A stretch of 64,000 nucleotides of DNA from Oceanihabitans iliipiscarium (GTDB lineage Bacteria; Bacteroidota; Bacteroidia; Flavobacteriales; Flavobacteriaceae). Each line of letters starts with the position of its first letter. The first letter of the stretch is position 1. The position numbers and the translations under genes are program-made. Under the pieces are notes generated by a model. The model searched no databases and was not told the origin of the DNA. It saw only the letters and a program-made list of their open reading frames with translations. The DNA lies in NCBI RefSeq assembly GCF_042686125.1, contig NZ_JBHUOV010000002.1:1-64000 (forward strand), written 5' to 3'. Shown piece after piece: positions 53,462 through 62,853 of the stretch.

Positions 53462-54924
53462 TGGGAATTGTTGCAACACAATCTATTAAAAACACCATTG
53501 TTACTTATTTAGGCTTTGGTATTGGAGCCATTAATACCTTATTTTTATATACCGAGTTCTTATCTGCTGATTATTTTGGATTAGTTGTTTTTGTGCTTTC
53601 AACTGCGAACTTAATGATGCCTCTATTAATGTTTGGTGTTAATAATAGTTTAATCAAATTTTATTCATCCTATAAGACTAAAAAACTACAAAGTAATTTT
53701 TTAAGTTTTATGCTGTTTTTGCCATTATTGATTATTATTCCATTAGGTTTAATAGGAAGTCTGTTTTATGAAACAATTGCGACTTGGCTTTCAAAAGAAA
53801 ACTATATTATAAAGGACTATACTTGGCTTATTTACGTTTTATCAGCAGTTCTTGCTTATTTTGAAATCTTTTTTTCCTGGAGTAAAGTCCATTTTAAATC
53901 AGTATTTGGAAATTTCATGCGAGAAGCTTTTCATAGAATCTTTACAATGATTTTATTACTGGCTGTTTACTTAAAAAAGCTTACAGTTGAAGAGTTTATT
54001 TATGCAATTGTTATTGTATACATAGTGAGAACCTTTATTATGATGTTTTATGCCTTTAGTATTCGTTTTCCTAAGTTAAATTTTAATCGATCGTTTAATT
54101 ATTCAACCGTTTTAAAATATAGTTTTCTAATTATTATTGCTGGATCTGTTTCTATGGTATTATTAGATTTAGATAAGTTTATGCTTGGCGAATTAATAAA
54201 AATAGAAAATATAGCCTATTATAGTGTTGCCATTTTTATTGCTACTGTTATTGCAGTTCCAGCTAGAGCAATGCATCAAATAGTAAACCCATTAACAGCT
54301 TCTTTTTTAAATAACAAGCAGTATTCAGACTTGAAAAGTCTTTATAAAAAAAGCTCCATTAATCTTTTTATTATTGGAGGATTTATCTTTGTGCTAATTA
54401 TAGTGAATATCAATCAATTATATGAACTGCTTAAGCCAGAATACAGCCAAGGTTTATATATTGTTTTTATTATTTCTGTTGTGAAATTAATAGATAATCT
54501 TTTAGGAAATAACAACGCCATTATTTTTAATTCTAATTATTATAGAATCATTCTAACCTTCGGTTTTTGTATTGTGTTATTAGCTATAATTTTAAATTTA
54601 ATTTTGATTCCTAAATATGGAATTGAAGGTGCTGCAATAGCAAGTCTTATTGCATTTCTTATCTATGACAGCTTAAAACTATGGTATGTGAATTTAAAAT
54701 TTAAAATGCATCCTTTTTCACAAAAAACTTTGCAGACACTGGTGCTTATCATTATTCTTTGTTTTGGATTCTATTTTTGGGAATTTCCATTTCATCCAAT
54801 AATAAATATTGCGATTAAAAGTATTCTTGCCAGCCTGTTATATGCTTTTGTGGTACACAAGTTTTGCCTTTCTGAAGACATTAGCTCGATACTAAATAAA
54901 ATTTTTAAATTAAAGTCTGAATAG
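53461..54924 (+). CDS. Wzx-type oligosaccharide flippase
   Basis: 487 residues, about 14 membrane helices. It belongs to the polysaccharide biosynthesis/MATE-like exporter family; FLSADYFGLVVFVLS and YSFLIIIAGSVSMVLLDLDKFMLGEL (split here) are typical of the second and sixth helices. It starts inside the stop of the GT4 gene (TAATG), so both are co-translated. With YfhO and GT4 it could build and flip a lipid-linked glycan, though no polymerase is present here. Confidence 0.85.
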   Translation: MGIVATQSIKNTIVTYLGFGIGAINTLFLYTEFLSADYFGLVVFVLSTANLMMPLLMFGVNNSLIKFYSSYKTKKLQSNFLSFMLFLPLLIIIPLGLIGSLFYETIATWLSKENYIIKDYTWLIYVLSAVLAYFEIFFSWSKVHFKSVFGNFMREAFHRIFTMILLLAVYLKKLTVEEFIYAIVIVYIVRTFIMMFYAFSIRFPKLNFNRSFNYSTVLKYSFLIIIAGSVSMVLLDLDKFMLGELIKIENIAYYSVAIFIATVIAVPARAMHQIVNPLTASFLNNKQYSDLKSLYKKSSINLFIIGGFIFVLIIVNINQLYELLKPEYSQGLYIVFIISVVKLIDNLLGNNNAIIFNSNYYRIILTFGFCIVLLAIILNLILIPKYGIEGAAIASLIAFLIYDSLKLWYVNLKFKMHPFSQKTLQTLVLIIILCFGFYFWEFPFHPIINIAIKSILASLLYAFVVHKFCLSEDISSILNKIFKLKSE

Positions 54925-54935
54925 TTGGTAAAAGA

Positions 54936-54979
54936 AAAACCTGCAACGTTGGTTTGAGGCAAACCTGCTGCAGGATTTT
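54936..54979 (+). terminator. Nested-stem terminator after the flippase gene
   Basis: Outer stem AAAACCTGCA / TGCAGGATTTT-side and an inner GGTTTG-AGG-CAAACC hairpin. The T-run is short (TTTT), so the terminator strength is uncertain. It lies between the flippase stop and a converging gene. Confidence 0.5.
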
Positions 54980-54996
54980 CAGATAGCTAACTAATA

Positions 54997-56037
54997 TTAT
55001 CTTCGTTTTCTAGATGTTGAAGCTGTTCGCTTATTGCTAGAACTTGTTTTTCTTGATGCATGAGATACTTTAGATCGAGATGCACTTTTTTGAACTCTAG
55101 ATTTCGATGGTGTTCTAGATGGACTAGTCACTCTTGGCTTAGATTGCGTTTTTGGTCTAGTACTGACTCTAGGTTTTACAGTATTGTTTGTCGTTCTTGG
55201 TTTTGTAGAAACACTAGATCTTGGGTTACTTGTTGTCACTCGAGGTCTTGGAGTGCTTTGCGTATTTGTTCTTGGTGAAGCAGTTGCATTACCACGTCTT
55301 GGACCCACAGAATTTGCATTTACAGTACTTCTAGGTCTATCATTTCCTCTTGTTGCCAATTCACTTCGTCTCGTTATTGTATTACCGCGTCTACTTGCCA
55401 CAGCAGTTGTACGTCTATGATTATTCACAAAAGGTCTTGTGTATTGATATCTAACAGGTCTATAATGTTGTCTGTATGGTCTGTTAAAAACAACACAGTG
55501 ATTAAAGCTTGGAATCCTAAAGTAGGTGTGCCAAGGTCTGAAGACATAAAACCTATTATGAATATTAATAAAACCTGAACAATGTGAAAAACGATTGTAT
55601 CTATTATAGTGCACATATAATCCACCAACCTGATGAACATATCCAAAACCATTATAGTTTATCAATACATTACCAACTTGACTCACACGTCCATAATAAT
55701 CGTAAAATACAGGCACATGTTCTATTTGAACAATTGCACCAAATTCATCATACTGCACATACGCATTATAATCATAGCCAGAGTTAAAACTAATGCTTGC
55801 ATTTGGTGTATTTACTGATACATTAATACTCGGCCCATAATTTGGCATATAAAAATCAAACTGACCATCTGGAAATATTGAAAACTCAATATTTTGTTCT
55901 ACAAAAATGAAAGAATTACCATAACCTCTCACTGATGATGAATTAATTGAATTAGTCTCGATGTGGTTGGTTGCGGTTGCGTTTGCTGTAAATCCTATAA
56001 AAAGGATGCTTGTAAATAGTGCTATTAGCTGTTTCAT
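54997..56037 (-). CDS. Secreted protein with Tyr/Asn/Phe-rich body and highly basic Arg/Ser/Thr tail
   Basis: 346 residues from the ATG at 56037; the longer frame to 56082 lacks a good start. Signal peptide MKQLIALFTSILFIGFTANA. Residues about 40-190 are rich in Y, N, F and H (YYGRVSQVGNVLINYNGF), with repeated strands that recall beta-solenoid or barrel-like proteins. Residues about 190-346 are a disordered, very basic tail with P-R-T and S-K-R words (RPRVTTSNPRSS, SRTPSKSR, RTASTSRKRR). It could bind an acidic polymer such as DNA or polysaccharide; that is inference. No family recognised. The -7 region is not clear. Confidence 0.65.
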   Translation of the reverse strand: MKQLIALFTSILFIGFTANATATNHIETNSINSSSVRGYGNSFIFVEQNIEFSIFPDGQFDFYMPNYGPSINVSVNTPNASISFNSGYDYNAYVQYDEFGAIVQIEHVPVFYDYYGRVSQVGNVLINYNGFGYVHQVGGLYVHYNRYNRFSHCSGFINIHNRFYVFRPWHTYFRIPSFNHCVVFNRPYRQHYRPVRYQYTRPFVNNHRRTTAVASRRGNTITRRSELATRGNDRPRSTVNANSVGPRRGNATASPRTNTQSTPRPRVTTSNPRSSVSTKPRTTNNTVKPRVSTRPKTQSKPRVTSPSRTPSKSRVQKSASRSKVSHASRKTSSSNKRTASTSRKRR

Positions 56038-56150
56038 AATTGTAAGTTTTAAAATTGAACTTACTTCTAGAAATACAAGCATCGTGCCAAAAACTGTTAA
56101 GCTTTTGTAAGGCGTTAATAATTAAGTGTTTAAGTGATTTTGCGAGGCGA

Positions 56151-56531
56151 TTACTTTACTGCAATCATACTGATCTCAACATTGACGAATTTTGGCAAGT
56201 TGGCAACTTCAACAGTTTCTCTAGCAGGAGCAGAGTCGTCATTAAAATACTGCGCGTAAACTTCGTTGATTTGTGAAAAATTGTGCATATCACTAATAAA
56301 AATAGAGGTCTTTATCACATTTTCAAAAGTCATATCTGCTGCATGAAGTACAGCCTTCATATTTTCCATGACCTGTTTAGTTTCGGTTTTAATATCATCT
56401 AAAACCAAGTCACCTGTTTCAGGATGAATTGCAATTTGTCCAGAGGTATATAAAGTATTACCGCTTAAAACAGCTTGATTATAAGGTCCAATTGGAGCAG
56501 GCGCATGAGGTGTCGTAATAATTTTTTTCAT
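56151..56531 (-). CDS. ridA: RidA family enamine/imine deaminase
   Basis: 126 residues. The motif APARETVEV holds the catalytic arginine (Arg104) and LPKFVNVEI the conserved glutamate (Glu119). It opens with APIGPYNQAV and LYTSGQIAI, as in the RidA/YjgF family. It hydrolyses reactive enamines from PLP enzymes such as threonine dehydratase. Placed 5 bases after lptD on the same strand. Confidence 0.93.
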   Translation of the reverse strand: MKKIITTPHAPAPIGPYNQAVLSGNTLYTSGQIAIHPETGDLVLDDIKTETKQVMENMKAVLHAADMTFENVIKTSIFISDMHNFSQINEVYAQYFNDDSAPARETVEVANLPKFVNVEISMIAVK

Positions 56532-56536
56532 TTAGA

Positions 56537-59269
56537 CTATAATTGTTGATCTGGTTGTTTTCGCTTATCGTACTTAATATCTTTCAGCACACTCGATTTA
56601 ATACCTATAAAGAAATTCCATGAACTACGAGAACTAAAAGGCACCCAAGAAAAGTTCATTCGCCAACTTAATAAATCACGTTCAAAACGTAATTGTGTAT
56701 AAGTAAATCCTTGATTTTTTAAATCATAACCCGAAGAGGCTCCAACTGTCCAACGTGGAGAAAATTCTATATCACCAGAAAACATAATGGAATGTGATGA
56801 AATTTCATCTTGTCTTGCTGAATTTGAATAGTTTACGGCATAAGCAAAACGTAAGCTCCATGGGATTTTATACTTGTATAAATCGCTAGGTTTCTCGTCT
56901 TTCTTTTGGTCATTATCACTGTCATTTAAACGCTGATCAGCAAAGTCTTGAGCAACACCAAAAAGATCATCTGCACGACCACCACTTCTTAAGTTTTCAT
57001 CTCGACTTTTAGATCGACTTTCATCTTCTCCTTCAAAAGATTTACTACTCAATGAATAATTCATAGTTAGGTTGGCACTTGTTAATCTGAATAAACTTCC
57101 GCCATTATCAATATTGAACTTATCAATTTTTGTATTGTTGTTATCTAAAGCATAAGGATCTAAAGTCGCTCCAAAATTTATAGTCATTTTATCATTCAAT
57201 ATTTGTGTGCCTCCAGTAACGCGTATTGGACTCCATTGTAATGAATCTCCTGCTAAATTATATGATGTAGAAAAATTAAGGTTGTTTAATAATATGATTT
57301 TTTTGTCTTCAGTTGCGGTACTGTCTTTGTCTCGTACTTTGGCTTCAAAATTATTTGAAAGATTTAATCCTATTGAGCTAGAGAAATTTTTATTAGGCAC
57401 ACCAAAAATAGAGTTTTCAAAACGTGTAAACTCAACCTCTTCAACAGTATCGCCATCTGCATTTACAACTTCTACAGTATCGTAATATTTATCGAAAGCT
57501 GGATTAATATTGTAGCTAATAGAAGGTCTAACCACATGTCTAATCGCCTTTATTTTCCTATCCTTGCCTTCTTTCTCAAAATTAAAAAGCCCATAAACTG
57601 TTGTTCCTAAACTGGTACTAAAATTGTAAGTTCTGTAAGCGTCAAATCCATTAACATCAGTAGATACTATATCATCTAACTCTGCATCATAATATTTTCT
57701 TATGGTTTTAAATGACCAATTTTCTTCATAACTGGTGCTTGCACTTAAACTAAAATATCTAAAAAGTTTAAAGTTTGTAGATATCGGAATACTGTGCTTA
57801 ATTCCATTTTTTGCTTCATCCCACATTTCCTTTTTAAAAAACAAAGAATCTGTAGTTGTAATCCTATTTTCAGCTCTAAAATTATACTGAAAGTTTATAT
57901 TTTGTAAGATGCCCTTTTTGGTTTCACCTTCTGGCGCAAAAGGAAAAATTCTGCTCACACTTGCTTGCACTGTAGGAAGTGTCATATTTATAACTTCGGT
58001 ATTTGTATTTTGAGAATGTGTTGCAGTAACACTCATATTAACTTGAGGTTCTCCAGCAAATGTTTTTGAGTATGAAATTGATGATGCTAAAGTATTATTT
58101 AAAAAACTGGGTGCATTAACTTGATTAATGGTGCTTTGATAATACTTACTACTTCCTAAGTTAACAGATGCAGAAAAACGGGAACTCGGATTTGATTTTG
58201 CATCTTGTGTATGCGTCCATCGTATATTATAAATCGTATTTTTTGCATAATCAGGAAACCCTCGTTCACTACTAATTAAATTTTCATATCTAAACCCTAT
58301 GTTTCCACCAAAACGATACCGAAGCTTATACGCACTTTCAAAGCGCATACCATAACTTCCGTTGGTATAATAATCACCTAAAACAGCTAAATCCACATAA
58401 TCACTAATCGCGAAATAATAACCTCCATTTTGTAAAAAATAACCTCTATCATTTTGCTCTCCAAAACTTGGAAAAATAACTCCTGAGGTTTGCTTTTTTG
58501 TTAATGGAAAATAAGCAAAGGGTAATCCTATGGGAGTAGGAACACCATAAATAAACATGTTTGTTAATCCAGTAGCCACTTTTTCATCAGGAACGACCTT
58601 AGCTTTTCTTAAAAGAAAATAATACTCTGGATCTTCTCGATTGCTAGATGTAGTGTACTTTGCATTCTTCACAAAATAAACCGAATCGTTTTCTTTTTTT
58701 GATATTTCACTATCAAAATAACCTCCAGCTTGTTCGGTTCTGGAGTTAAATATTAATGCTTTTTCGGTGTCTATATTAAATCGAATCGAATCTGGTTCAA
58801 CAACTTGCACACCTTGCTTAAAAACAGGATGTTGCGTATATTCACCTAACGAGTCTTTTAATCGTCCCGCATACACTTCATTTTTACTATAATCAATGAC
58901 AATTATTCCAGCTTTAATTTCCATATCTTGATAGTAAATCTCTGCTTCGTTATATAAATACAGTTTTTGCTCTTTTCTGTTAAATGAAGTATAATCAGTC
59001 GCTTTATAGGTCACAATATCTGTAAGAAATTCAGGATTAGGTTTCACCGAATCTATTTTTGTAGAATCTTGTCCTTTTTCTGAAATCACTAACGTAGAAT
59101 CTGTTTTTGTGGGATTTATGACCTCCTTAATATTCACAGAAATACTATCCTCTTTTTTAGAAGGTTTAATTTCTCCTCCAGAATTAGGTCTATCTTGTGC
59201 GTAGCTAAACATGTTAATAAACATGGTAAAACTTAAGGCAAAAATTATTTGAAAGTTATTTGTACGCAA
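56537..59269 (-). CDS. lptD: LPS-assembly protein LptD (Bacteroidota type)
   Basis: 910 residues from the TTG at 59269. The frame is open to 59359 but the TTG at 59269 begins a proper signal peptide (RTNNFQIIFALSFTMFINMFSYAQD at residues 2 on), and the -7 box TAATTTTG at 59317-59324 fits a start near 59310. The OstA-type N-terminal part (YYQDMEIKAGIIVIDYSKNEVYAG; ADGIKDSLGEY-like segments) precedes a large barrel. It inserts LPS in the outer leaflet. Next to ridA, and divergent from the amidase gene. Confidence 0.85.
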   Translation of the reverse strand: MRTNNFQIIFALSFTMFINMFSYAQDRPNSGGEIKPSKKEDSISVNIKEVINPTKTDSTLVISEKGQDSTKIDSVKPNPEFLTDIVTYKATDYTSFNRKEQKLYLYNEAEIYYQDMEIKAGIIVIDYSKNEVYAGRLKDSLGEYTQHPVFKQGVQVVEPDSIRFNIDTEKALIFNSRTEQAGGYFDSEISKKENDSVYFVKNAKYTTSSNREDPEYYFLLRKAKVVPDEKVATGLTNMFIYGVPTPIGLPFAYFPLTKKQTSGVIFPSFGEQNDRGYFLQNGGYYFAISDYVDLAVLGDYYTNGSYGMRFESAYKLRYRFGGNIGFRYENLISSERGFPDYAKNTIYNIRWTHTQDAKSNPSSRFSASVNLGSSKYYQSTINQVNAPSFLNNTLASSISYSKTFAGEPQVNMSVTATHSQNTNTEVINMTLPTVQASVSRIFPFAPEGETKKGILQNINFQYNFRAENRITTTDSLFFKKEMWDEAKNGIKHSIPISTNFKLFRYFSLSASTSYEENWSFKTIRKYYDAELDDIVSTDVNGFDAYRTYNFSTSLGTTVYGLFNFEKEGKDRKIKAIRHVVRPSISYNINPAFDKYYDTVEVVNADGDTVEEVEFTRFENSIFGVPNKNFSSSIGLNLSNNFEAKVRDKDSTATEDKKIILLNNLNFSTSYNLAGDSLQWSPIRVTGGTQILNDKMTINFGATLDPYALDNNNTKIDKFNIDNGGSLFRLTSANLTMNYSLSSKSFEGEDESRSKSRDENLRSGGRADDLFGVAQDFADQRLNDSDNDQKKDEKPSDLYKYKIPWSLRFAYAVNYSNSARQDEISSHSIMFSGDIEFSPRWTVGASSGYDLKNQGFTYTQLRFERDLLSWRMNFSWVPFSSRSSWNFFIGIKSSVLKDIKYDKRKQPDQQL

Positions 59270-59316
59270 CGCTTTTAATGTATTTTTGTAAAAGTATGGC
59301 TCGGTTTTTGAATTGC

Positions 59317-59324
59317 CAAAATTA
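59317..59324 (-). promoter_or_regulatory. Candidate -7 box of lptD
   Basis: Minus-strand TAATTTTG, full TAnnTTTG match, 48 bases before the TTG at 59269. It lies downstream of the TTG at 59359, so the longer frame would not be fully transcribed. Confidence 0.4.
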
Positions 59325-59396
59325 CATATATTTTTTATGATTAATTTAATATTACGCAATTTAAAATAAACCGCATCTTAATTAGTTATTATCTTT

Positions 59397-60518
59397 ATGA
59401 AAACGAATAGTATATCACGTTTCTTATTTATTATAATAGTATTAACGTTTTTTGTTAATACATCCACAATTTTCTCGCAAAAGTCAGATCAATTTGTAGT
59501 TGTTCTTGATGCTGGACATGGAGGTCATGATCCTGGAAGGCCAACTAAAAATGGTTATAAAGAAAAAGATATCGCCTTAAAAATAGCACTAGAGGTTGGT
59601 AAGTATTTAGAGTCTAATAAAGACGTTAAAGTTATTTATACTAGAAAAACAGATGTTTTCGTAACCTTACGTGGTAGAGCTAAAATAGCGAACGATGCAG
59701 ATGCTGATTTATTTGTATCTATTCATTGTAATGCACACCACACTCAAGCTTATGGTACCGAAACCTATGTCTTAGGTGTTGGCAATACAGATCGAAATTT
59801 TAATGTGGCTAAAGCAGAAAACGAAGTGATCTTTTTAGAAGAGAATTATGAAAAACATTACGAAGGTTTTGATCCTAATGCTCCAGAGTCACTAATCGGA
59901 TTAACGCTAATGCAAGAGGAGTATGTTGATCAAAGTATCATGCTGGCCGATTTAGTTGAGAAAAATTTTCAGAATAAACTTAATCGAAAAAGTAGAGGCG
60001 TAAAACAAATTAGTCTTTGGGTGCTACATAACACCTATATGCCTAGCGTACTTATTGAAACTGGATTTATCACGAATAAAACAGAAGGTAAATATTTAAA
60101 CTCTAAACAAGGACAAACGGAATTGTCTAAATCTATTTTTGATGCTATTATGAGTTATAAAAAGAATTTAGATCAAAATATTGGTGAATCTGTATTTATT
60201 CCTGCTGATGATGATTTCGTTGTTAACACAAGCGAACCAGAACAAATCATTAATAACATTGTTTTTAAAGTACAAATAGCCGCAAGCTCTAGAAAATTAG
60301 AACCTAAATCTTATAATTTTAAAGGCTTATCAGACATTTCTAGAGAGACTGAAGGCACATTGTATAAGTATTTTTATGGCTATACATCAGATTATTCCAA
60401 AATAAAACAATTGCAAGCTAATGCTAAAAGTAAAGGCTATAGCTCTTGCTTTATTGTCGCTTTTAAAGATGGAAATAAAATTAGTCTCGACCAAGCCTTA
60501 AAAACAACTGCCAATTAG
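59397..60518 (+). CDS. N-acetylmuramoyl-L-alanine amidase with C-terminal SPOR-like domain
   Basis: 373 residues with a signal peptide. Amidase_3 fold: VLDAGHGGHDPG (zinc His), KEKDIAL (zinc Glu), SIHCNAHH (zinc His) and VLIETGFITN (catalytic Glu). The C-terminal 90 residues (VFKVQIAASSRKLEP...YKYFYGYTS...GYSSCFIVAF) read as an SPOR-like septal peptidoglycan-binding domain. It cuts amide bonds during cell separation. The gene is 55 bases upstream of the MCE gene. Confidence 0.9.
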   Translation: MKTNSISRFLFIIIVLTFFVNTSTIFSQKSDQFVVVLDAGHGGHDPGRPTKNGYKEKDIALKIALEVGKYLESNKDVKVIYTRKTDVFVTLRGRAKIANDADADLFVSIHCNAHHTQAYGTETYVLGVGNTDRNFNVAKAENEVIFLEENYEKHYEGFDPNAPESLIGLTLMQEEYVDQSIMLADLVEKNFQNKLNRKSRGVKQISLWVLHNTYMPSVLIETGFITNKTEGKYLNSKQGQTELSKSIFDAIMSYKKNLDQNIGESVFIPADDDFVVNTSEPEQIINNIVFKVQIAASSRKLEPKSYNFKGLSDISRETEGTLYKYFYGYTSDYSKIKQLQANAKSKGYSSCFIVAFKDGNKISLDQALKTTAN

Positions 60519-60573
60519 AGTCCTTTTTTATAAATTTATTTCTAATTTTGTTTAATAACCAATCCAAATTACT

Positions 60574-61521
60574 TTGAAGTTATCTAGAGAAGTTAAAACT
60601 GCAATACTTGTAATCTCAGGAATTCTATTTTTAATCGTTGGGATTAATTATCTAAAAGGGATTAACATCTTTGAACCTAAAAATGAATTCTATACAGAGT
60701 TCGATTATAATGCGCTTACTCCTTCATCTCCTGTTACAATTAAAGGAAATATCGTTGGTAAAATAAACAGTATTAAATACGATTTTGAAACAGGTAAAAC
60801 TAGAGTGGCTTTTTCTATAGATAAAGGTCTAAAATTCTCTAAAGACAGTAAAATGCGGTTGTATGAACTCGGATTAATGGGAGGAAACGGAATGGCTATT
60901 ATTCCTGTCGAAGGTGGTACACCTGCTAAAAACGGTGATTTCTTAGCTTCAGAAGTTGAAGAAGGCTTAGTTAAAAGTCTAACTAGTAATTTTTCTGGAT
61001 TGAGCTCTGGTTTAGATGATACCTTGGAATCTGCAGATTCACTCTTAGTCAACTTAAATAAACTAATTGAAGACGATTCAGATAAAGGCCTAAAAAGTGC
61101 TATAGCAGAACTTAATTCAACCATTAAATCTTTTAAATCATTATCTTATTCTTTCAATTCATTAATTTCTAAAAATGATGACAACCTAACTGCTGTGATT
61201 TCAAACTTCAATAAAGTAAGCGCAGATTTAGCAACACTTTCTGCGGACTTAAAAGATGTTGAGATTTCTAAAACAGTTAAAAATTTAGACCAAACTTTAT
61301 TGAGTGTAAATGAATTACTAGCAGGCCTAGATAATGGCGATGGTACTTTAGGGAAACTCCTCAATGATGACGAACTATACAACAACCTTGAAGTTGCCTC
61401 ACAACAATTACAAGAACTATTACAGGATTTTAAATTAAACCCTAGTCGATATATTAAAGTCTCTGTCTTTGGTAAAAAAGATAAATCTGGTTATGTTAAA
61501 CCAGAAGACGAAAGACAATAA
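60574..61521 (+). CDS. MlaD-like MCE domain lipid-transport protein
   Basis: 315 residues. An N-terminal helix (AILVISGILFLIVGINYLKG), then one MCE domain (YTEFDYNALTPSSPVTIKGNIVGKI, SKMRLYELGLMGGNGMAIIP) and a helical C-terminal half rich in DSLLVNLNKL and SVNELLAGLDN repeats. The start TTG (60574) is used because no ATG stands before the helix. It would form the periplasmic part of a phospholipid-transport system; ABC subunits are not in the window. The amidase precedes and the Fe-S genes follow. Confidence 0.88.
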   Translation: MKLSREVKTAILVISGILFLIVGINYLKGINIFEPKNEFYTEFDYNALTPSSPVTIKGNIVGKINSIKYDFETGKTRVAFSIDKGLKFSKDSKMRLYELGLMGGNGMAIIPVEGGTPAKNGDFLASEVEEGLVKSLTSNFSGLSSGLDDTLESADSLLVNLNKLIEDDSDKGLKSAIAELNSTIKSFKSLSYSFNSLISKNDDNLTAVISNFNKVSADLATLSADLKDVEISKTVKNLDQTLLSVNELLAGLDNGDGTLGKLLNDDELYNNLEVASQQLQELLQDFKLNPSRYIKVSVFGKKDKSGYVKPEDERQ

Positions 61522-61533
61522 ACCAACCTTGAC

Positions 61534-62847
61534 ATGAATTACTTACCAAATATACTTTTTGCCATAGCACTTGTTTTAGGCTTTGGTTACTTTGCTAAAA
61601 ATGTAAAAAAACTTGTACGTAATATTAAACTCGGACAAGATGTAGATGTTAGTGATAATAAATCGCAACGCTGGAAAAACATGGCCATGATTGCTTTAGG
61701 TCAAAGTAAAATGGTACGTCGTCCCATTGCTGGCCTTTTACATATTATCGTATATATTGGATTTATCATTATAAATATTGAAGTTTTAGAAATTATTATC
61801 GATGGTTTATTTGGTACACATCGTATCTTTTCTGAAGTCTTACCACAAGCGGTTTATGGCTTCTTAATCGGAAGCTTTGAAATCTTAGCCATTTTGGTTT
61901 TAGTTGCTGTAACCATCTTTTGGGTTCGAAGAAATATAATTAAACTAAAACGCTTCTGGAAAGCCGAAATGACGTCTTGGCCTAAAAATGATGGAAACTT
62001 TATCCTTTACTTTGAAATGGTCTTAATGACTTTATTCTTAGTGATGAATGCTACAGACATTCACTTTCAAGACATGAATGCTGGAAATGTGATTAGTCAA
62101 TATATTGCACCTTTATTTTCAGGGCTATCTGAAGGAACACTTCACATGGTAGAAAGAGGAGCATGGTGGCTGCATATTATTGGAATCTTAATCTTCCTAA
62201 ATTACTTATACTTTTCGAAACATTTGCATATTCTACTGGCTTTCCCAAACACATTCTATGGTCGCGTTAATAACAAAGGAGAGTTTAATAATTTAGACGC
62301 AGTGACTAAAGAAGTTAGAATGATGATGGATCCAAATATCGATCCTTTTGCAGCTCCTGCTGAAGGTGCAGAAAATGCGGTTCCTGCTAAATTTGGCGCT
62401 AGCGATGTGCAAGATTTATCTTGGGTCAACTTACTAAATGCATACACCTGTACAGAATGTGGTCGTTGCACTAGCGAATGTCCTGCAAACTTAACTGGTA
62501 AAAAATTATCGCCTCGTAAAATCATGATGGATACCAGAGATCGTCTGGAAGAGGTTGGTAAAAATATAGATGCTAACAATGGCGTGTTTAAAGACGATGG
62601 CAAGCAATTACTAGACGATTATATTACTCGTGAAGAAATTTGGGCATGCACAAGTTGTAATGCTTGCGTTGAAGCGTGTCCTGTGAGTATCGATCCTTTA
62701 TCGATCATCATTGACATGAGACGTTATTTGGTCATGGAGCAAAGTGCTGCACCAACAGAATTAAATAGTATGATGACCAATATCGAAAATAATGGAGCAC
62801 CTTGGCCTTACAACCAAATGGATCGCTTGAATTGGAAGGATGAGTAA
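61534..62847 (+). CDS. Membrane-anchored 2[4Fe-4S] electron-transfer subunit
   Basis: 437 residues. About five membrane helices in the first 250 residues, with histidines (LLHIIVYIGF, WWLHIIGILIF, KHLHILLAF) that could bind heme b as in NarI-like or HdrE-type subunits. Then two ferredoxin clusters: CTECGRCTSECP (about 305) and CTSCNACVEACP (about 371). Together with the next gene it looks like the HdrDE or GlcF-like Fe-S reductase type common in Bacteroidota. Electron donor and acceptor unknown. Confidence 0.88.
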   Translation: MNYLPNILFAIALVLGFGYFAKNVKKLVRNIKLGQDVDVSDNKSQRWKNMAMIALGQSKMVRRPIAGLLHIIVYIGFIIINIEVLEIIIDGLFGTHRIFSEVLPQAVYGFLIGSFEILAILVLVAVTIFWVRRNIIKLKRFWKAEMTSWPKNDGNFILYFEMVLMTLFLVMNATDIHFQDMNAGNVISQYIAPLFSGLSEGTLHMVERGAWWLHIIGILIFLNYLYFSKHLHILLAFPNTFYGRVNNKGEFNNLDAVTKEVRMMMDPNIDPFAAPAEGAENAVPAKFGASDVQDLSWVNLLNAYTCTECGRCTSECPANLTGKKLSPRKIMMDTRDRLEEVGKNIDANNGVFKDDGKQLLDDYITREEIWACTSCNACVEACPVSIDPLSIIIDMRRYLVMEQSAAPTELNSMMTNIENNGAPWPYNQMDRLNWKDE

Positions 62848-62853
62848 CATAAT

